Assembly: GCA_964602895.1 (NCBI GenBank) | Contig: CAZRTG010000153.1 | Span: 1 to 8,775 of the forward strand | From: JAWXBM01 sp964602895 | GTDB lineage: Bacteria > Pseudomonadota > Gammaproteobacteria > Xanthomonadales > SZUA-36 | Direction of reading: 5' to 3' | DNA: 8,775 nt | Part shown: piece by piece, positions 1-6,481 of the stretch | Position numbering within the stretch: position 1 is the stretch's first letter | How the letters are laid out: each line of letters starts with the position of its first letter | Notes under the pieces: generated by a model | What the model was told of the DNA's origin: nothing | The model's database searches: none | What the model saw: the letters and a program-made list of their open reading frames with translations, nothing else | Position numbers and translations under genes: made by a program

Positions 1-24
1 TCGAATCGGTACTCAATATCATGT

Positions 25-46
25 TGTCGGGTGGTTAAACCCGACA
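25..46. other. Stem-loop upstream of the first gene
   Basis: Perfect 8-bp arms (TGTCGGGT / ACCCGACA) flank a 6-nt loop and end 18 bases before the first start codon. No T-tract follows, so it is not a classical intrinsic terminator. It may end an upstream transcript or lie in the leader of the membrane-protein operon. Nothing else is recognisable in positions 1-64, and no clear -35/-10 pair is seen. Confidence 0.45.
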
Positions 47-64
47 GACTGCTAGGTTAAAGCA

Positions 65-946
65 TTGATCAAAGTTCATTCAGAGTCGTTTCGTGTGTTG
101 CACCCACGTACGCTCTTCCGGCTGTTCAAATATGCCATCTATTGCTTGCTGGTCATCAATGTCTTTTTGTTTTTCAATGAAGAATTTCTGGCCTCCCACG
201 AAGTATTTGGTGGCTTTCCAGGCTGGGGTCATATCACCGAAGCTTTTTCGGCGACCATAGATACTGCCTCCTGGATCGTTCTGCTGCTGCTTTTTGAGTT
301 GGAAACTGCCGTCATTCCTGACGAACAGTTGGAAGGTCGGTTGTACTGGTTATTGCTCATGGTCAAAGCCGTTGCTTATGGCTTTATCCTTTGGGCATTT
401 TGGGGTTATGTTGCCAAGTGGACGTATCTGGCTGAAAGCCTGCCTTTCGTGGTAGATAATGTTTGCAGCCTGATCGGCAGTGGTTATAGCTGGGTAGATG
501 ACCTGGACCAATATCCGGCTCTGGATGCGGCCTCCTGCGCAACCCTGCAGGGTCAGACTCTGTGGCAAATTGCCGGTACCAAAATCATCGGTACGGTAGA
601 TGCGGTTAAAGCGATCCAGAACCTGGCCGTTGTCGATATTGTCAATGCCGCCGACTGGCTGGTCATTGTGGCCTTGCTGGAACTGGAAGTGTTTCTGCAA
701 TCCCGTGACCTGCTGGACAGGCGCCGCATGCTGATTGCCAAATTCAGCAAGGGCATGCTTTATACGGTATTGTTTTTCTGTGCCGTTTACTGGGGCATCC
801 TGGGCGATTTTCTGGATTTCTGGGATGCTTTCCTGTGGCTGGTAGCCTTTATCTTTATCGAGATGAACATATTCCAGTGGCATGAAGATACGGAAGAAGA
901 AAAACTGGATGAACTGGATCAAATGGATCAAGCAATAGCCGAATAA
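65..946 (+). CDS. Six-helix membrane protein of unknown function with three repeated helix pairs
   Basis: I do not recognise a named family. The 293-aa product has about six hydrophobic segments (roughly residues 20-37, 61-79, 93-116, 187-209, 228-247, 252-271) and a very acidic, hydrophilic C-terminal tail (from about 273, rich in E and D). A motif recurs three times with identical spacing at the end of every second helix: W70-x7-E78-L-E80, W198-x7-E206-L-E208 and W258-x7-E266-M-N268. Each is preceded by a helix entered by a Lys (K22, K101, K229). This points to a triplicated two-helix unit carrying membrane-embedded carboxylates. A cysteine pair (C134, C158) lies in the loop between pairs two and three. 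The start is TTG with only a weak AGG upstream, so the exact N-terminus is uncertain. The gene ends 23 bases before the oxidoreductase and is probably cotranscribed with it. The coding call is firm; the function is unknown. Confidence 0.85.
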   Translation: MIKVHSESFRVLHPRTLFRLFKYAIYCLLVINVFLFFNEEFLASHEVFGGFPGWGHITEAFSATIDTASWIVLLLLFELETAVIPDEQLEGRLYWLLLMVKAVAYGFILWAFWGYVAKWTYLAESLPFVVDNVCSLIGSGYSWVDDLDQYPALDAASCATLQGQTLWQIAGTKIIGTVDAVKAIQNLAVVDIVNAADWLVIVALLELEVFLQSRDLLDRRRMLIAKFSKGMLYTVLFFCAVYWGILGDFLDFWDAFLWLVAFIFIEMNIFQWHEDTEEEKLDELDQMDQAIAE

Positions 947-947
947 G

Positions 948-960
948 CAGGGCTACCCTG
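948..960. other. Small hairpin between the two operon genes
   Basis: CAGGG-CTA-CCCTG forms a 5-bp stem just after the stop codon of the membrane-protein gene and just before the GAGG ribosome-binding site of the next gene. It is too small and lacks a T-run to act as a terminator. It could tune translation of the downstream gene or mark a processing point. Confidence 0.3.
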
Positions 961-969
961 AGGTAAACC

Positions 970-2919
970 ATGTCACGAGATAAACAACTGGGCATGTTTC
1001 GCCCTATCAGTCGCCGCCAGTTTTGTCAGGGGACCGCAGTAGCCATCGGCGCCAGTCTGGCACCCTGGGCCCAAAGCCAGGGTTTGGCTGGCGAGTTTGC
1101 CGGTTCACCCGAAATCGGGTCGGCTTATTATCCACCCTCCATTGAAGGCCTGCGCGGTGCGCATGTGGGTGCCTTCGAAGTAGCCCACGGGGTGGTTCGT
1201 GAGGGCAAGCGTTGGAATAGTGGCACGGATACCGGCGAAGGTGAATTTGACCTGATCATTATCGGTGCGGGTATCAGCGGTTTGTCGGCGGCCTGGTTCT
1301 ATCGGCAACAAAGGCCCGATGCGCGCATCCTGATACTCGACAACCACGATGATGTGGGCGGTCATGCCAAGCGCAATGAGTATTCATTGCAGGACGGCCA
1401 AACCATGATCGGTTATGGGGGCAGCCAATCCATAGATACACCTTCTTCCTATAGCCCCGAAGCCATGTCCCTGTTGCGCGGTTTGGGTATTGATGTACAA
1501 AAATTTTACCAGGCCTATGACCGCGAGTTGTACAGCAAGCTGGGTCTGCAAACCGCCTGGTGGCTGGATCGGCAGCATTTTGGCCAGGACCGCCTGGTGA
1601 AAGACATACCGCTGGGTTGGACTGCCAGCGGCGAAAAAACACCTGAAGAATTACGACATTTTGCCGAGCAGGTTTCGAGTAACCCGGAAGATGTGGACGC
1701 CTGGCTGCGCATCTTTACCACCGGAGAAGATTTCCTGGCCGGAAAGACACCGGCTGAGAAAGTCGAGTTTCTGCGTGCCCTGAGCTACACCGATTATCTG
1801 CAGCAGTATCTGGGTGCTTCCGACCGGTTGTTGAAATTGATTTATCCTTTAAGCAGCAGTCTTTGGGGTTGTGGCCTGGATGCCTTGTCTGCGCGTGAAG
1901 GCATGTTTTTGGGTTTTCCGGGTTTCGGTGGCTTGGGTGTTGATCTGCATCGGGATGACCCATACCAGCACGTGGAAAAAGACGAGCCCTATATCTTCCA
2001 CTTTCCCGATGGTAATGCCAGCATCGTCCGTTTGCTGGTACGCCAGTTGGTGCCGGGCTCTGCGCCTGGTAACACCATGGAAGATATCGTTACAGCACCG
2101 CTTGATTACACGACTTTGGACCGGCCGAACCAGCCCGTCAAAATTCGTCTGAATGCAACCGCTGTACAGGTGCAGCACCTGGGGGGTACTGATGGTGATT
2201 TGAAGTCCGCCAGGGCAGTCGCTGTGCGCTATGTAAAAGCCGGCGTGGCGCATGATGTTCGGGCCCGTGATGTGATCTTTGCCGGCTACAGCGCCATGAT
2301 CCCGCATATCTGTCCGGAGTTTCCCACAGCGCAGACACAGGCATTCGCTACCCAGGTCAAAATCCCTTTGTTGTACGCCAATATGCTGGTACGCAATTGG
2401 GAGCCGTTCGCCAATCTGGGCGTGAACGGCGTGCGCTTTCCGGGTGGTTTGATGGATTCAGTGGTGCTGGATTTCCCGGTCAGCCTGGGTGATTACCGGT
2501 TCCATCGTTCACCCGACCAGCCGGTGATCCTGCACTGGACTTATGTGCCGATTTTCCCCGGTGAGGGTTTGGATGCGCGTACACAAAATCGTCTGGGCCG
2601 GCAAAAAATGCTGGAACTGAGTTTTGAAGATTACGAGCGTGCCATGCGCCAGCAGGCGGCCGATGCATTGGCCGCAGGTGGCTTTGACCCGGCACACGAT
2701 ATTCTTGGCATCACCGTTAACCGGTGGCCGCACGGCTATGCCTACGAGTACAACGATCTGGTGGATCCACCCGACTGGAATCGTTACAAAGGCCCGCACA
2801 TCGAAGCCCGACGACCGTTTGGACGGGTCTCGATCGCCGGTTCGGATGCGGAAGCTTTTGCCTACGTTAACGGCGCCATCGATGCGGCCTGGCGGGCGGT
2901 TCAAGAGCGTTTGGCGTAG
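970..2919 (+). CDS. Tat-exported FAD-dependent oxidoreductase, spermidine dehydrogenase (SpdH)-like
   Basis: The 649-aa protein opens with a twin-arginine signal (S14-R-R-Q-F, then a short hydrophobic stretch to about residue 35), which predicts folded export to the periplasm. A Rossmann FAD-binding motif follows at residues 95-104 (DLIIIGAGISG, with G99, G101 and G104), then D124 at the end of the second strand and a DDVGGHAKR segment at 127-135. Near the C-terminus come VNRWPHGYAYEY and a closing FAD-contact segment (GRVSIAGSDAEAFAYVNG). The N-terminal layout and the NRWPHGYAY block resemble bacterial spermidine dehydrogenases, flavoproteins (reported to bind heme as well) that oxidatively cleave spermidine to propane-1,3-diamine and 4-aminobutanal. 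The length fits that family. The substrate is inferred; another amine or alcohol is possible. The ATG is preceded by GAGG at proper spacing. It is probably translated from one mRNA with the upstream membrane protein, which might anchor it or pass on electrons. Confidence 0.88.
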   Translation: MSRDKQLGMFRPISRRQFCQGTAVAIGASLAPWAQSQGLAGEFAGSPEIGSAYYPPSIEGLRGAHVGAFEVAHGVVREGKRWNSGTDTGEGEFDLIIIGAGISGLSAAWFYRQQRPDARILILDNHDDVGGHAKRNEYSLQDGQTMIGYGGSQSIDTPSSYSPEAMSLLRGLGIDVQKFYQAYDRELYSKLGLQTAWWLDRQHFGQDRLVKDIPLGWTASGEKTPEELRHFAEQVSSNPEDVDAWLRIFTTGEDFLAGKTPAEKVEFLRALSYTDYLQQYLGASDRLLKLIYPLSSSLWGCGLDALSAREGMFLGFPGFGGLGVDLHRDDPYQHVEKDEPYIFHFPDGNASIVRLLVRQLVPGSAPGNTMEDIVTAPLDYTTLDRPNQPVKIRLNATAVQVQHLGGTDGDLKSARAVAVRYVKAGVAHDVRARDVIFAGYSAMIPHICPEFPTAQTQAFATQVKIPLLYANMLVRNWEPFANLGVNGVRFPGGLMDSVVLDFPVSLGDYRFHRSPDQPVILHWTYVPIFPGEGLDARTQNRLGRQKMLELSFEDYERAMRQQAADALAAGGFDPAHDILGITVNRWPHGYAYEYNDLVDPPDWNRYKGPHIEARRPFGRVSIAGSDAEAFAYVNGAIDAAWRAVQERLA

Positions 2920-2938
2920 CCGAGTTCGTAGCTGTTAG

Positions 2939-2965
2939 GGAAACTCTGATTTGTTCAGAGCTTCC
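2939..2965. terminator. Hairpin between convergent genes, possible bidirectional terminator
   Basis: GGAA-A-CTCTGA / TCAGAG-C-TTCC forms a 10-bp stem with one A/C mismatch around a 5-nt loop. It fills the gap between the oxidoreductase stop (2919) and the cytochrome stop (2966). Position and symmetry suit a shared terminator for the two converging transcripts. There is no T-tract on either side, so any termination would be weak or factor-assisted. It could also be a trace of a small inverted-repeat element at the boundary between the two halves of the window. Confidence 0.45.
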
Positions 2966-3469
2966 TTAGTGCGTATGCTCGCTCTTGGCGCCGGGCGTTA
3001 AAGCCGGAAATTTGTGCGTGGCAAAAGCCGTATGGCAACCCACACAGGATTCATTCATTTCGGAAAAATAAAAATTGATCAGTTCCGGCTTTTTACTTTG
3101 AGCCGCATGTTCGAGCATGCCTGCCAAATAGTGGAATCTCTCGTCCTTTTCAATAAATTCATGTGGCAATATTGAATTCAACTCCTCAATTTGGCTTTCT
3201 GTCAGGCTTTGATCCAATATATAACTGTTCTTCATTTTCCCGGCAGTCGTTTCGATTTCACTCCAGTTACCAGCGGCGTAGGCGGGGATGATGGACATCA
3301 TGCCGCCCTGCAATTGTTGCATTTCCTGGGCGAGCAATGCGCGCAAATCATCGGAGAGCAATTCGACTGCGGAAGCATCTGTATGTTCTTCACTCTGAGG
3401 TTTTTCTGCACCATAAATTACGGTTGGCAACAGGATGAGCAAAAGTGCGATGCGGTTAAAATATTTCAC
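2966..3469 (-). CDS. Exported class II (c'/c556-like) cytochrome c
   Basis: The product is 167 aa. It has a signal peptide (K2 and R6, hydrophobic to about residue 18, probable cleavage near G20) and a single C-terminal heme-binding motif, C142-V-G-C-H146. The heme motif close to the C-terminus of a mainly helical protein, with a Met-containing first helix (around M50), is the layout of four-helix class II cytochromes c (c' and c556). These are periplasmic electron-transfer or gas-binding hemoproteins. The chosen start is GTG with GGAG seven bases upstream. The frame stays open for 55 more codons upstream to a TTG, but that stretch does not look like a signal peptide. It converges on the SpdH-like gene, whose product is also periplasmic, so a redox partnership is conceivable but unproven. 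It may be the last cassette of the array or flanking chromosome, as no convincing attC borders it. Confidence 0.85.
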   Translation of the reverse strand: MKYFNRIALLLILLPTVIYGAEKPQSEEHTDASAVELLSDDLRALLAQEMQQLQGGMMSIIPAYAAGNWSEIETTAGKMKNSYILDQSLTESQIEELNSILPHEFIEKDERFHYLAGMLEHAAQSKKPELINFYFSEMNESCVGCHTAFATHKFPALTPGAKSEHTH

Positions 3470-3663
3470 ATTTATCTCCAGAATCAGGTTGATCGTACAA
3501 GTTTTGAATGACCCAGTGCGTGCTTCATTTGTACCGTTAAGTCGACATGCTGGCAAGTGTGCAGCTATGGCTAGGATACACCTGCTGGCCAAATCAATCA
3601 GAAATAACACCGAAGCGCAGTTGCCGTTATGCAACAGCAGCTTGGCAGCGACCAGCCAGGCGC
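3470..3663. other. 194-bp intergenic region, no confident element
   Basis: This gap separates the 113-aa membrane gene from the cytochrome gene. It contains partial inverted repeats (for example GCTGGCCAA near 3587 against TTGGCAGCGACCAGC near 3642), which could be a badly eroded attC, but no consensus R'/R'' pair is present. The only clear signal is the GGAG ribosome-binding site of the cytochrome gene. I see no convincing promoter. Confidence 0.4.
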
Positions 3664-4005
3664 CTAATCGGCGAGTGCAAGAGCGGAGACGAAGCAGATT
3701 ATCCCAGGCGCTGTGACGTACCAGAACCGAACGAACAATTCTCCTTTATACACCGGGTGAACGTAGGTCGGATCAAACCAAAATGTACTTTCAGGCGGTT
3801 TTGGGACATTGCCACGCATCCAACCCCAGGCGACCAGCCCTGCAAAACCGGCCATAAACAGCAGTGCAGCCGACAACAAATACCGTGACAGCCCAATAAA
3901 TTCCATGCCGCGAATGACATAAGAATCTATGGATAACAGGTACAAACCTGCAGCGATCAGGAGACCGGTCAAAGCCATATTTATCATGATTCGCAAAAGG
4001 TTCAT
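3664..4005 (-). CDS. Small membrane protein of unknown function (113 aa)
   Basis: I do not recognise a family. Three hydrophobic segments are visible, at about residues 9-26, 40-62 and 93-111. They are separated by a polar loop (about 63-92) containing GNVPKPPE, FWFDPTYVHPVY and KGELFVRFWY. That loop is rich in aromatic residues and prolines and is probably the functional face. It starts with ATG (AACCTT follows) but has no clear Shine-Dalgarno sequence; a weak GGG lies about 12 bases upstream. The gene follows the PH-domain membrane gene by only 42 bases with no attC between them, so the two may share a transcript and be one unit. Confidence 0.7.
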   Translation of the reverse strand: MNLLRIMINMALTGLLIAAGLYLLSIDSYVIRGMEFIGLSRYLLSAALLFMAGFAGLVAWGWMRGNVPKPPESTFWFDPTYVHPVYKGELFVRFWYVTAPGIICFVSALALAD

Positions 4006-4047
4006 TTGCTACTGCCCGGCGCCTGTGGACACTTTGATTAATTCAGA

Positions 4048-4440
4048 TCACTTAATTGCGCCAAGTGCATTTTTGAACCCTGCTGCGTCTTTTGGTGACA
4101 CCAGAATGGTATGACCTTGACTATACTGGATTTCCAGGCGATTCAGCGATAAAGCAGGAGAAGATATAACCGACCGACTGGGCCGGATTGACTTGATTTC
4201 GCTAACTGGAATTGACCAGCTGAACGGGCCGGATCTAATCAACAAAGTACCCGCCTCAATGACGTAATAGGTAGAAAAAATAAGCCAAATAGGAAGTCCC
4301 AGAGCTATAAGAGCTGCGATTCCAATGACCAGCAGTGCTGATAGTGAGCTAAAGCTGATGGTAGTTGAACCAATGACGACAAATGGTACAGCGAGTGCCA
4401 ATACGTAGAACCAGGTGTCAACTGCACTTCGAAATTTCAT
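4048..4440 (-). CDS. Membrane protein with bacterial PH domain (bPH_4-like)
   Basis: The 130-aa protein has two N-terminal transmembrane helices (about residues 11-29 and 35-56) followed by a small cytosolic beta-rich domain. The block SPALSLNRLEIQY (94-106) and the later VSPKDAAGF (114-122) are hallmarks, as I remember them, of the bacterial pleckstrin-homology-like family formerly called DUF1200 (bPH_4). Members are small membrane-anchored proteins of unknown role found in many bacteria and often in accessory regions. Length and domain order fit the family. The ATG is preceded by AGGGG three bases upstream, a strong but tightly spaced ribosome-binding site. An attC-like palindrome lies just upstream on the transcribed strand, consistent with a cassette start. 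Confidence 0.78.
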   Translation of the reverse strand: MKFRSAVDTWFYVLALAVPFVVIGSTTISFSSLSALLVIGIAALIALGLPIWLIFSTYYVIEAGTLLIRSGPFSWSIPVSEIKSIRPSRSVISSPALSLNRLEIQYSQGHTILVSPKDAAGFKNALGAIK

Positions 4441-4468
4441 ATTCCCCTAATCCCTTTTGGGTACATTA

Positions 4469-4531
4469 CGTTTGATTGAATTGGCGCGTCCGCGTCTTGT
4501 GCTCGGTGAGCTTTGAGAACGGACTTAAACG
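4469..4531 (-). repeat. attC-like recombination site, degenerate (63 bp)
   Basis: Read on the minus strand, this palindrome starts with an R''-like box, GTTTAAG (consensus RYYYAAC, 6 of 7), and ends at an R'-like CGTAATG. Outer arms CGTTT/AAACG and inner arms GTCCG/CGGAC pair across an asymmetric loop that includes GCTC-ACC-GAGC. Size, position (after the 95-aa gene, before the PH-domain gene) and orientation match attC sites elsewhere in the array. The R' core has lost the GTT consensus, so it is probably poorly recombinogenic. Confidence 0.5.
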
Positions 4532-4549
4532 ATTTGCAATACGGATTAC

Positions 4550-4837
4550 TTACCCGCCGAAACCTGCAATAAAAGCCAGGCTGCCGCACAGCATTAAAAT
4601 ACCGGCAAGTTGAAGCAGTCGCTCAATGTTGAATCCCATGACCCACAGCGTCTGAGGCGGGCTCACCGCCCATCCGCTGGTGACTATGATACCGCTGCCG
4701 AATATAGACCAACCAAACCAAAGCCCCTGTGACGCCTGAACTGCACCCCAGGCAGACATACCGACAACACCCGCGACGAGTAGAACACTGGTTAACGTTG
4801 ATACTTTTTTCGTTTGCACTGCTTCAGAAGTCTTCAT
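4550..4837 (-). CDS. Small membrane protein of unknown function (95 aa)
   Basis: I do not recognise a family. Hydrophobic segments lie at about residues 16-33, 40-57 and 75-92, after a short polar N-terminus (MKTSEAVQTKK). The sequence is rich in Gly, Ser and Trp, as in simple integral membrane proteins. I chose the ATG at 4837. An alternative TTG at 4861 overlaps the TGA of the preceding 87-aa gene and would add eight polar residues, which would imply translational coupling. The ribosome-binding site is weak for either start. With only 20 bases and no attC separating it from the 87-aa gene, the two probably form one two-gene cassette. Confidence 0.65.
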   Translation of the reverse strand: MKTSEAVQTKKVSTLTSVLLVAGVVGMSAWGAVQASQGLWFGWSIFGSGIIVTSGWAVSPPQTLWVMGFNIERLLQLAGILMLCGSLAFIAGFGG

Positions 4838-4857
4838 GTGGCTCGATCTGTGACTTA

Positions 4858-5121
4858 TCAAACAAGGGTTAGCCTATATCTTTCAGATAATTTTCCGATT
4901 ACCTGCTGAATCAATCTGTTGTTCGATTGTTCCGATTTGATCTGGTGCTTCATACTTGAGAACTTGTCAATGGCCACTTTTTCATCTCCTGCAAAAATCC
5001 ATATCCAGGAATCACCCTGAAGCCCGTGTTCGATCTTCGGGAACTTGCTTTGTAAAAAATCGACCAGCTCAGAATGCATGTCCGAGTAGTGTTGCTCATA
5101 TTGCAATTCAGCAAAAATCAT
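4858..5121 (-). CDS. Small soluble protein of unknown function (87 aa)
   Basis: I do not recognise a family. The protein is soluble and charged. The N-terminal half (ELQYEQHYSDMHSELVDFLQSKFPKI begins near residue 5) looks helical. A central strand-like part contains GLQGDSWIWIFAGDEKVAIDKF, and the C-terminal half is again helical (LIQQVIGKLSERYRL). This helix-strand-helix layout is typical of small integron-cassette proteins of unknown role. The ATG lies about 37 bases from the R' box of the attC at 5158-5213, with only a weak CAGAG as ribosome-binding site. It is followed closely by the 95-aa membrane gene, with which it probably shares a cassette. Confidence 0.65.
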   Translation of the reverse strand: MIFAELQYEQHYSDMHSELVDFLQSKFPKIEHGLQGDSWIWIFAGDEKVAIDKFSSMKHQIKSEQSNNRLIQQVIGKLSERYRLTLV

Positions 5122-5157
5122 CTCTGAGCCACTTTTAGTCTGTAGATTTGTTCAGGC

Positions 5158-5213
5158 ACATAACGTCTGAGTCAAGCGGTGGTGCAGATGTCCGGGTGGG
5201 CGAAATGTCAGAC
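5158..5213 (-). repeat. Integron attC site (56 bp)
   Basis: On the minus strand the site begins with R'' GTCTGAC (consensus RYYYAAC) and ends with R' GTTATGT. GTCTG and CAGAC pair at the base of the stem, and the L' segment CCGCTTGACTCA closely resembles the usual CGGCTTAACTCA of mobile-integron attC sites. The TGA stop of the 83-aa gene lies inside R'', a common cassette arrangement. Orientation agrees with the other sites. Confidence 0.75.
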
Positions 5214-5459
5214 CTCGCTGCGCTGGTTTTGCTGCATCTCGGGTGTGTCCTTGCAAATTGCGCAGTGTTGGCCTCGCCTGGCTTGAAAGAACCTGCCGAC
5301 TGTGAAGACCAGTGCGGACAGAGTGCCCCAAATCGCGGCTTGCGTTGCGGCATAAGCTATGTCATGGCCCTTGAGCAGTTGGACGACGCAGATGATTACG
5401 AATGCTCCCATCAGAACGGTAAGGAAGCGCTTGACCCAGAATCCGGTTCTCATGTTCAT
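5208..5459 (-). CDS. Small two-helix membrane protein with CxxC motif (83 aa)
   Basis: No named family is recognised. The 83-aa product has a short basic N-terminus (MNMRTGFWVKRF), two hydrophobic helices (about 13-29 and 39-56) and a basic cytoplasmic tail with a cysteine pair (HCAIC, residues 65-69) that could bind metal. By the positive-inside rule both ends are probably cytosolic. I chose the ATG at 5459; the in-frame ATG at 5453 is equally possible. GGAG lies 12 bases upstream, slightly far. An upstream extension is open to 5516, but it would run into the palindromic repeat and has no membrane character. The TGA stop sits inside the attC R'' box. Confidence 0.72.
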   Translation of the reverse strand: MNMRTGFWVKRFLTVLMGAFVIICVVQLLKGHDIAYAATQAAIWGTLSALVFTVGRFFQARRGQHCAICKDTPEMQQNQRSEV

Positions 5460-5499
5460 AATTAAATCATACTCCGTGTTGCTTAGCTGTCCAGTGTAT

Positions 5500-5549
5500 A
5501 AAAGGGGACGGGGCACATTAATTCAAATTAATGTGCCCCGTCCCCTTTT
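5500..5549. repeat. Perfect 24-bp-arm palindrome (REP/MITE-like element)
   Basis: Arms 5500-5523 and 5526-5549 are exact reverse complements around a 2-nt centre. Each arm begins AAAAGGGGACGGGGCAC and continues into an AT-rich inner part. A DNA or RNA hairpin this long is not part of an attC. From memory, G-rich GGGGACGG palindromes of this kind are scattered in many proteobacterial genomes, sometimes near Y1-type (REP-associated) transposases, but none is encoded in the window. It lies between the 167-aa and 83-aa genes and supplies the last codons and stop of the former. As RNA it would form a strong hairpin able to reduce read-through. Confidence 0.85.
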
Positions 5550-6031
5550 GCTCCGTCCCCTTTTGCTCCAAACGCGTCCGGTGCAAATGAGCGCAACATG
5601 GCCCAAGCCTCGCTTTCTGTGAGTTGCCCCGCCTGGGTCGAAATTTCAGCGGGTACCCAGGACGGAAACGGGATCTCCACTATTACGTGTTGACCGGAGG
5701 CGGTGTGCTCTTCGTGCAGTTTGGCAAGCGAATGAAAAGGAAACTGGCTGCTCAGGCGCACGAGGTCCGGCCACAGGCGTTGATGGATGAAGGTGATCTT
5801 TCCGGCAACGAGACGGCAAACAAGAACCTGCTCTGAGTTGCGTACTGCACGCGTAAGTTGAAAGATTTCCCGGGACTTTGGGTGAGACCACCAACTACCA
5901 CGAACAGGCTCTCCGGCGATGAAATTCGCCAAAGAAGGAACGGGTCCTTGAGCGGACTCCAGCACGATGCCTTTGGCGTGCAAAAAAGCCATGACCTGTT
6001 CCAGAGTCAAGAACGGTCTCCATATTAACAA
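5528..6031 (-). CDS. Conserved protein of unknown function with repeat-encoded C-terminus (167 aa)
   Basis: The body carries strongly conserved-looking blocks: GSWWSHPKSREIF (about 46-58), VLVCRLVAGKITFIHQRLWPDLVRL (from about 69) and EEHTASGQHV (about 106-115), followed by PFPSW. I recall this pattern from a widespread, uncharacterised bacterial family, so it is a real gene, but I know of no function. The C-terminus ends in two exact GAKGD pentapeptides plus GAH. These are encoded by the 15-bp tandem repeat (5540-5569) and the palindrome, so the native end appears to have been replaced or extended by an insertion. The start is uncertain. TTG at 6031 keeps the conserved LTLEQV segment, has AGGG three bases upstream, and has a stop four codons before it. 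ATG at 5992, with GGA upstream, is the alternative. Confidence 0.78.
   Translation of the reverse strand: MLIWRPFLTLEQVMAFLHAKGIVLESAQGPVPSLANFIAGEPVRGSWWSHPKSREIFQLTRAVRNSEQVLVCRLVAGKITFIHQRLWPDLVRLSSQFPFHSLAKLHEEHTASGQHVIVEIPFPSWVPAEISTQAGQLTESEAWAMLRSFAPDAFGAKGDGAKGDGAH
5540..5569. repeat. 15-bp tandem direct duplication
   Basis: GTCCCCTTTTGCTCC occurs twice head to tail (5540-5554 and 5555-5569). The first copy overlaps the right arm of the palindrome, so ten bases of each unit are palindrome sequence. It encodes the repeated GAKGD at the end of the 167-aa protein. It probably arose by slippage or by insertion of the palindromic element. Confidence 0.85.
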
Positions 6032-6099
6032 ACACCCTAGTCAAGCCGGTGTATGTGGCTTCACCAACAACATGACAAACTCTACCTGCCATGTTGATA

Positions 6100-6138
6100 G
6101 TTAAACGTAGCGCTCATGGCGTGAATTCATTGTTATAT
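6100..6138 (-). repeat. Degenerate or truncated attC-like site (39 bp)
   Basis: On the minus strand it starts ATATAAC (R''-like, and containing the TAA stop of the 96-aa gene), continues AATGAATTCACGCC much like the usual AATTCATTCAAGCC of attC left halves, and ends GTTTAAC (R'-like). The interior is about 20 bases shorter than a normal attC, as if part of the L' half were deleted. Location and orientation match the array. Confidence 0.4.
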
Positions 6139-6423
6139 TTGTTTGTCTTTATCGAATGACTGATTCGGCAGCTCTTTCAAATCTTTAACATATCTGGCTT
6201 CATCAAACGGCGTTTGATGCTCCAATACTTCATATATATGAACACTTAACACGCTGGCAATAGAGCGTATTGCATTTTCTCTTGATTCACCCATTTCCAT
6301 TAATCGTTTCAGGGTTCGTGTTGTTTCCGGTGGATCATTTTCACGTAGCTGATTCTCAACAGCCTCTATAATCATCTTACCGGCTAACAGCCCTTTTTCT
6401 GATTTTGGTTTGCGTTTGCTCAT
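6133..6423 (-). CDS. Small soluble helical protein of unknown function (96 aa)
   Basis: The 96-aa product is charged and mainly helical: a Lys-rich N-terminus (SKRKPKSEK), a central ENDPPETTRTLKRLMEMG followed by ESRENAIRSIASVLSVHIYEVL, then PFDEARYVKDLKELP. The pattern DPPE-x6-RLMEMG-x2-RENAI-x3-A resembles short conserved hypothetical proteins (possibly DUF1841-like), but I cannot assign it firmly and the function is unknown. The ATG has no recognisable ribosome-binding site and lies only 11 bases after the attC R' box. Translation may therefore depend on an upstream cassette transcript or be weak. The TAA stop falls within the R''-like box of the next attC remnant. Confidence 0.72.
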   Translation of the reverse strand: MSKRKPKSEKGLLAGKMIIEAVENQLRENDPPETTRTLKRLMEMGESRENAIRSIASVLSVHIYEVLEHQTPFDEARYVKDLKELPNQSFDKDKQI

Positions 6424-6434
6424 GGTGGTTTAAA

Positions 6435-6480
6435 GTATAACGCCTGAGTCTGGCCGATGTGTAATCGGAGCAAGGCGTTT
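6435..6480 (-). repeat. Short attC site (46 bp)
   Basis: On the minus strand AACGCCT and AGGCGTT form perfectly complementary outer arms, with inner arms CCGAT/ATCGG. The right half, ACTCAGGCGTTATAC, is almost identical to that of the attC at 7617-7676, and R' GTTATAC lies just before the 96-aa gene. The site is shorter than the usual 57-60 bp minimum, so it is either a compact variant or has lost part of its loop. Confidence 0.62.
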
Positions 6481-6481
6481 T

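Noticed and set aside
350..931. 193-aa open frame antisense to the membrane-protein gene
   Set aside because: It is the mirror of a clearly coding frame with six helices and a conserved repeat. Its own translation has no domain, no signal and biased Gln/Asn/His content typical of antisense frames.
3470..3634. 55-codon N-terminal extension of the cytochrome c gene to a TTG
   Set aside because: The GTG at 3469 has a good GGAG and opens directly into a signal peptide. The extension would bury that signal inside the protein.
4006..4047. Possible attC between the PH-domain and 113-aa genes
   Set aside because: Only 42 bases, with no complementary arms and no R' or R'' core recognisable.
5895..6092. 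65-aa open frame overlapping the start of the 167-aa gene
   Set aside because: It runs through the conserved N-terminal part of the 167-aa gene in another frame and has an arginine-rich, featureless translation.
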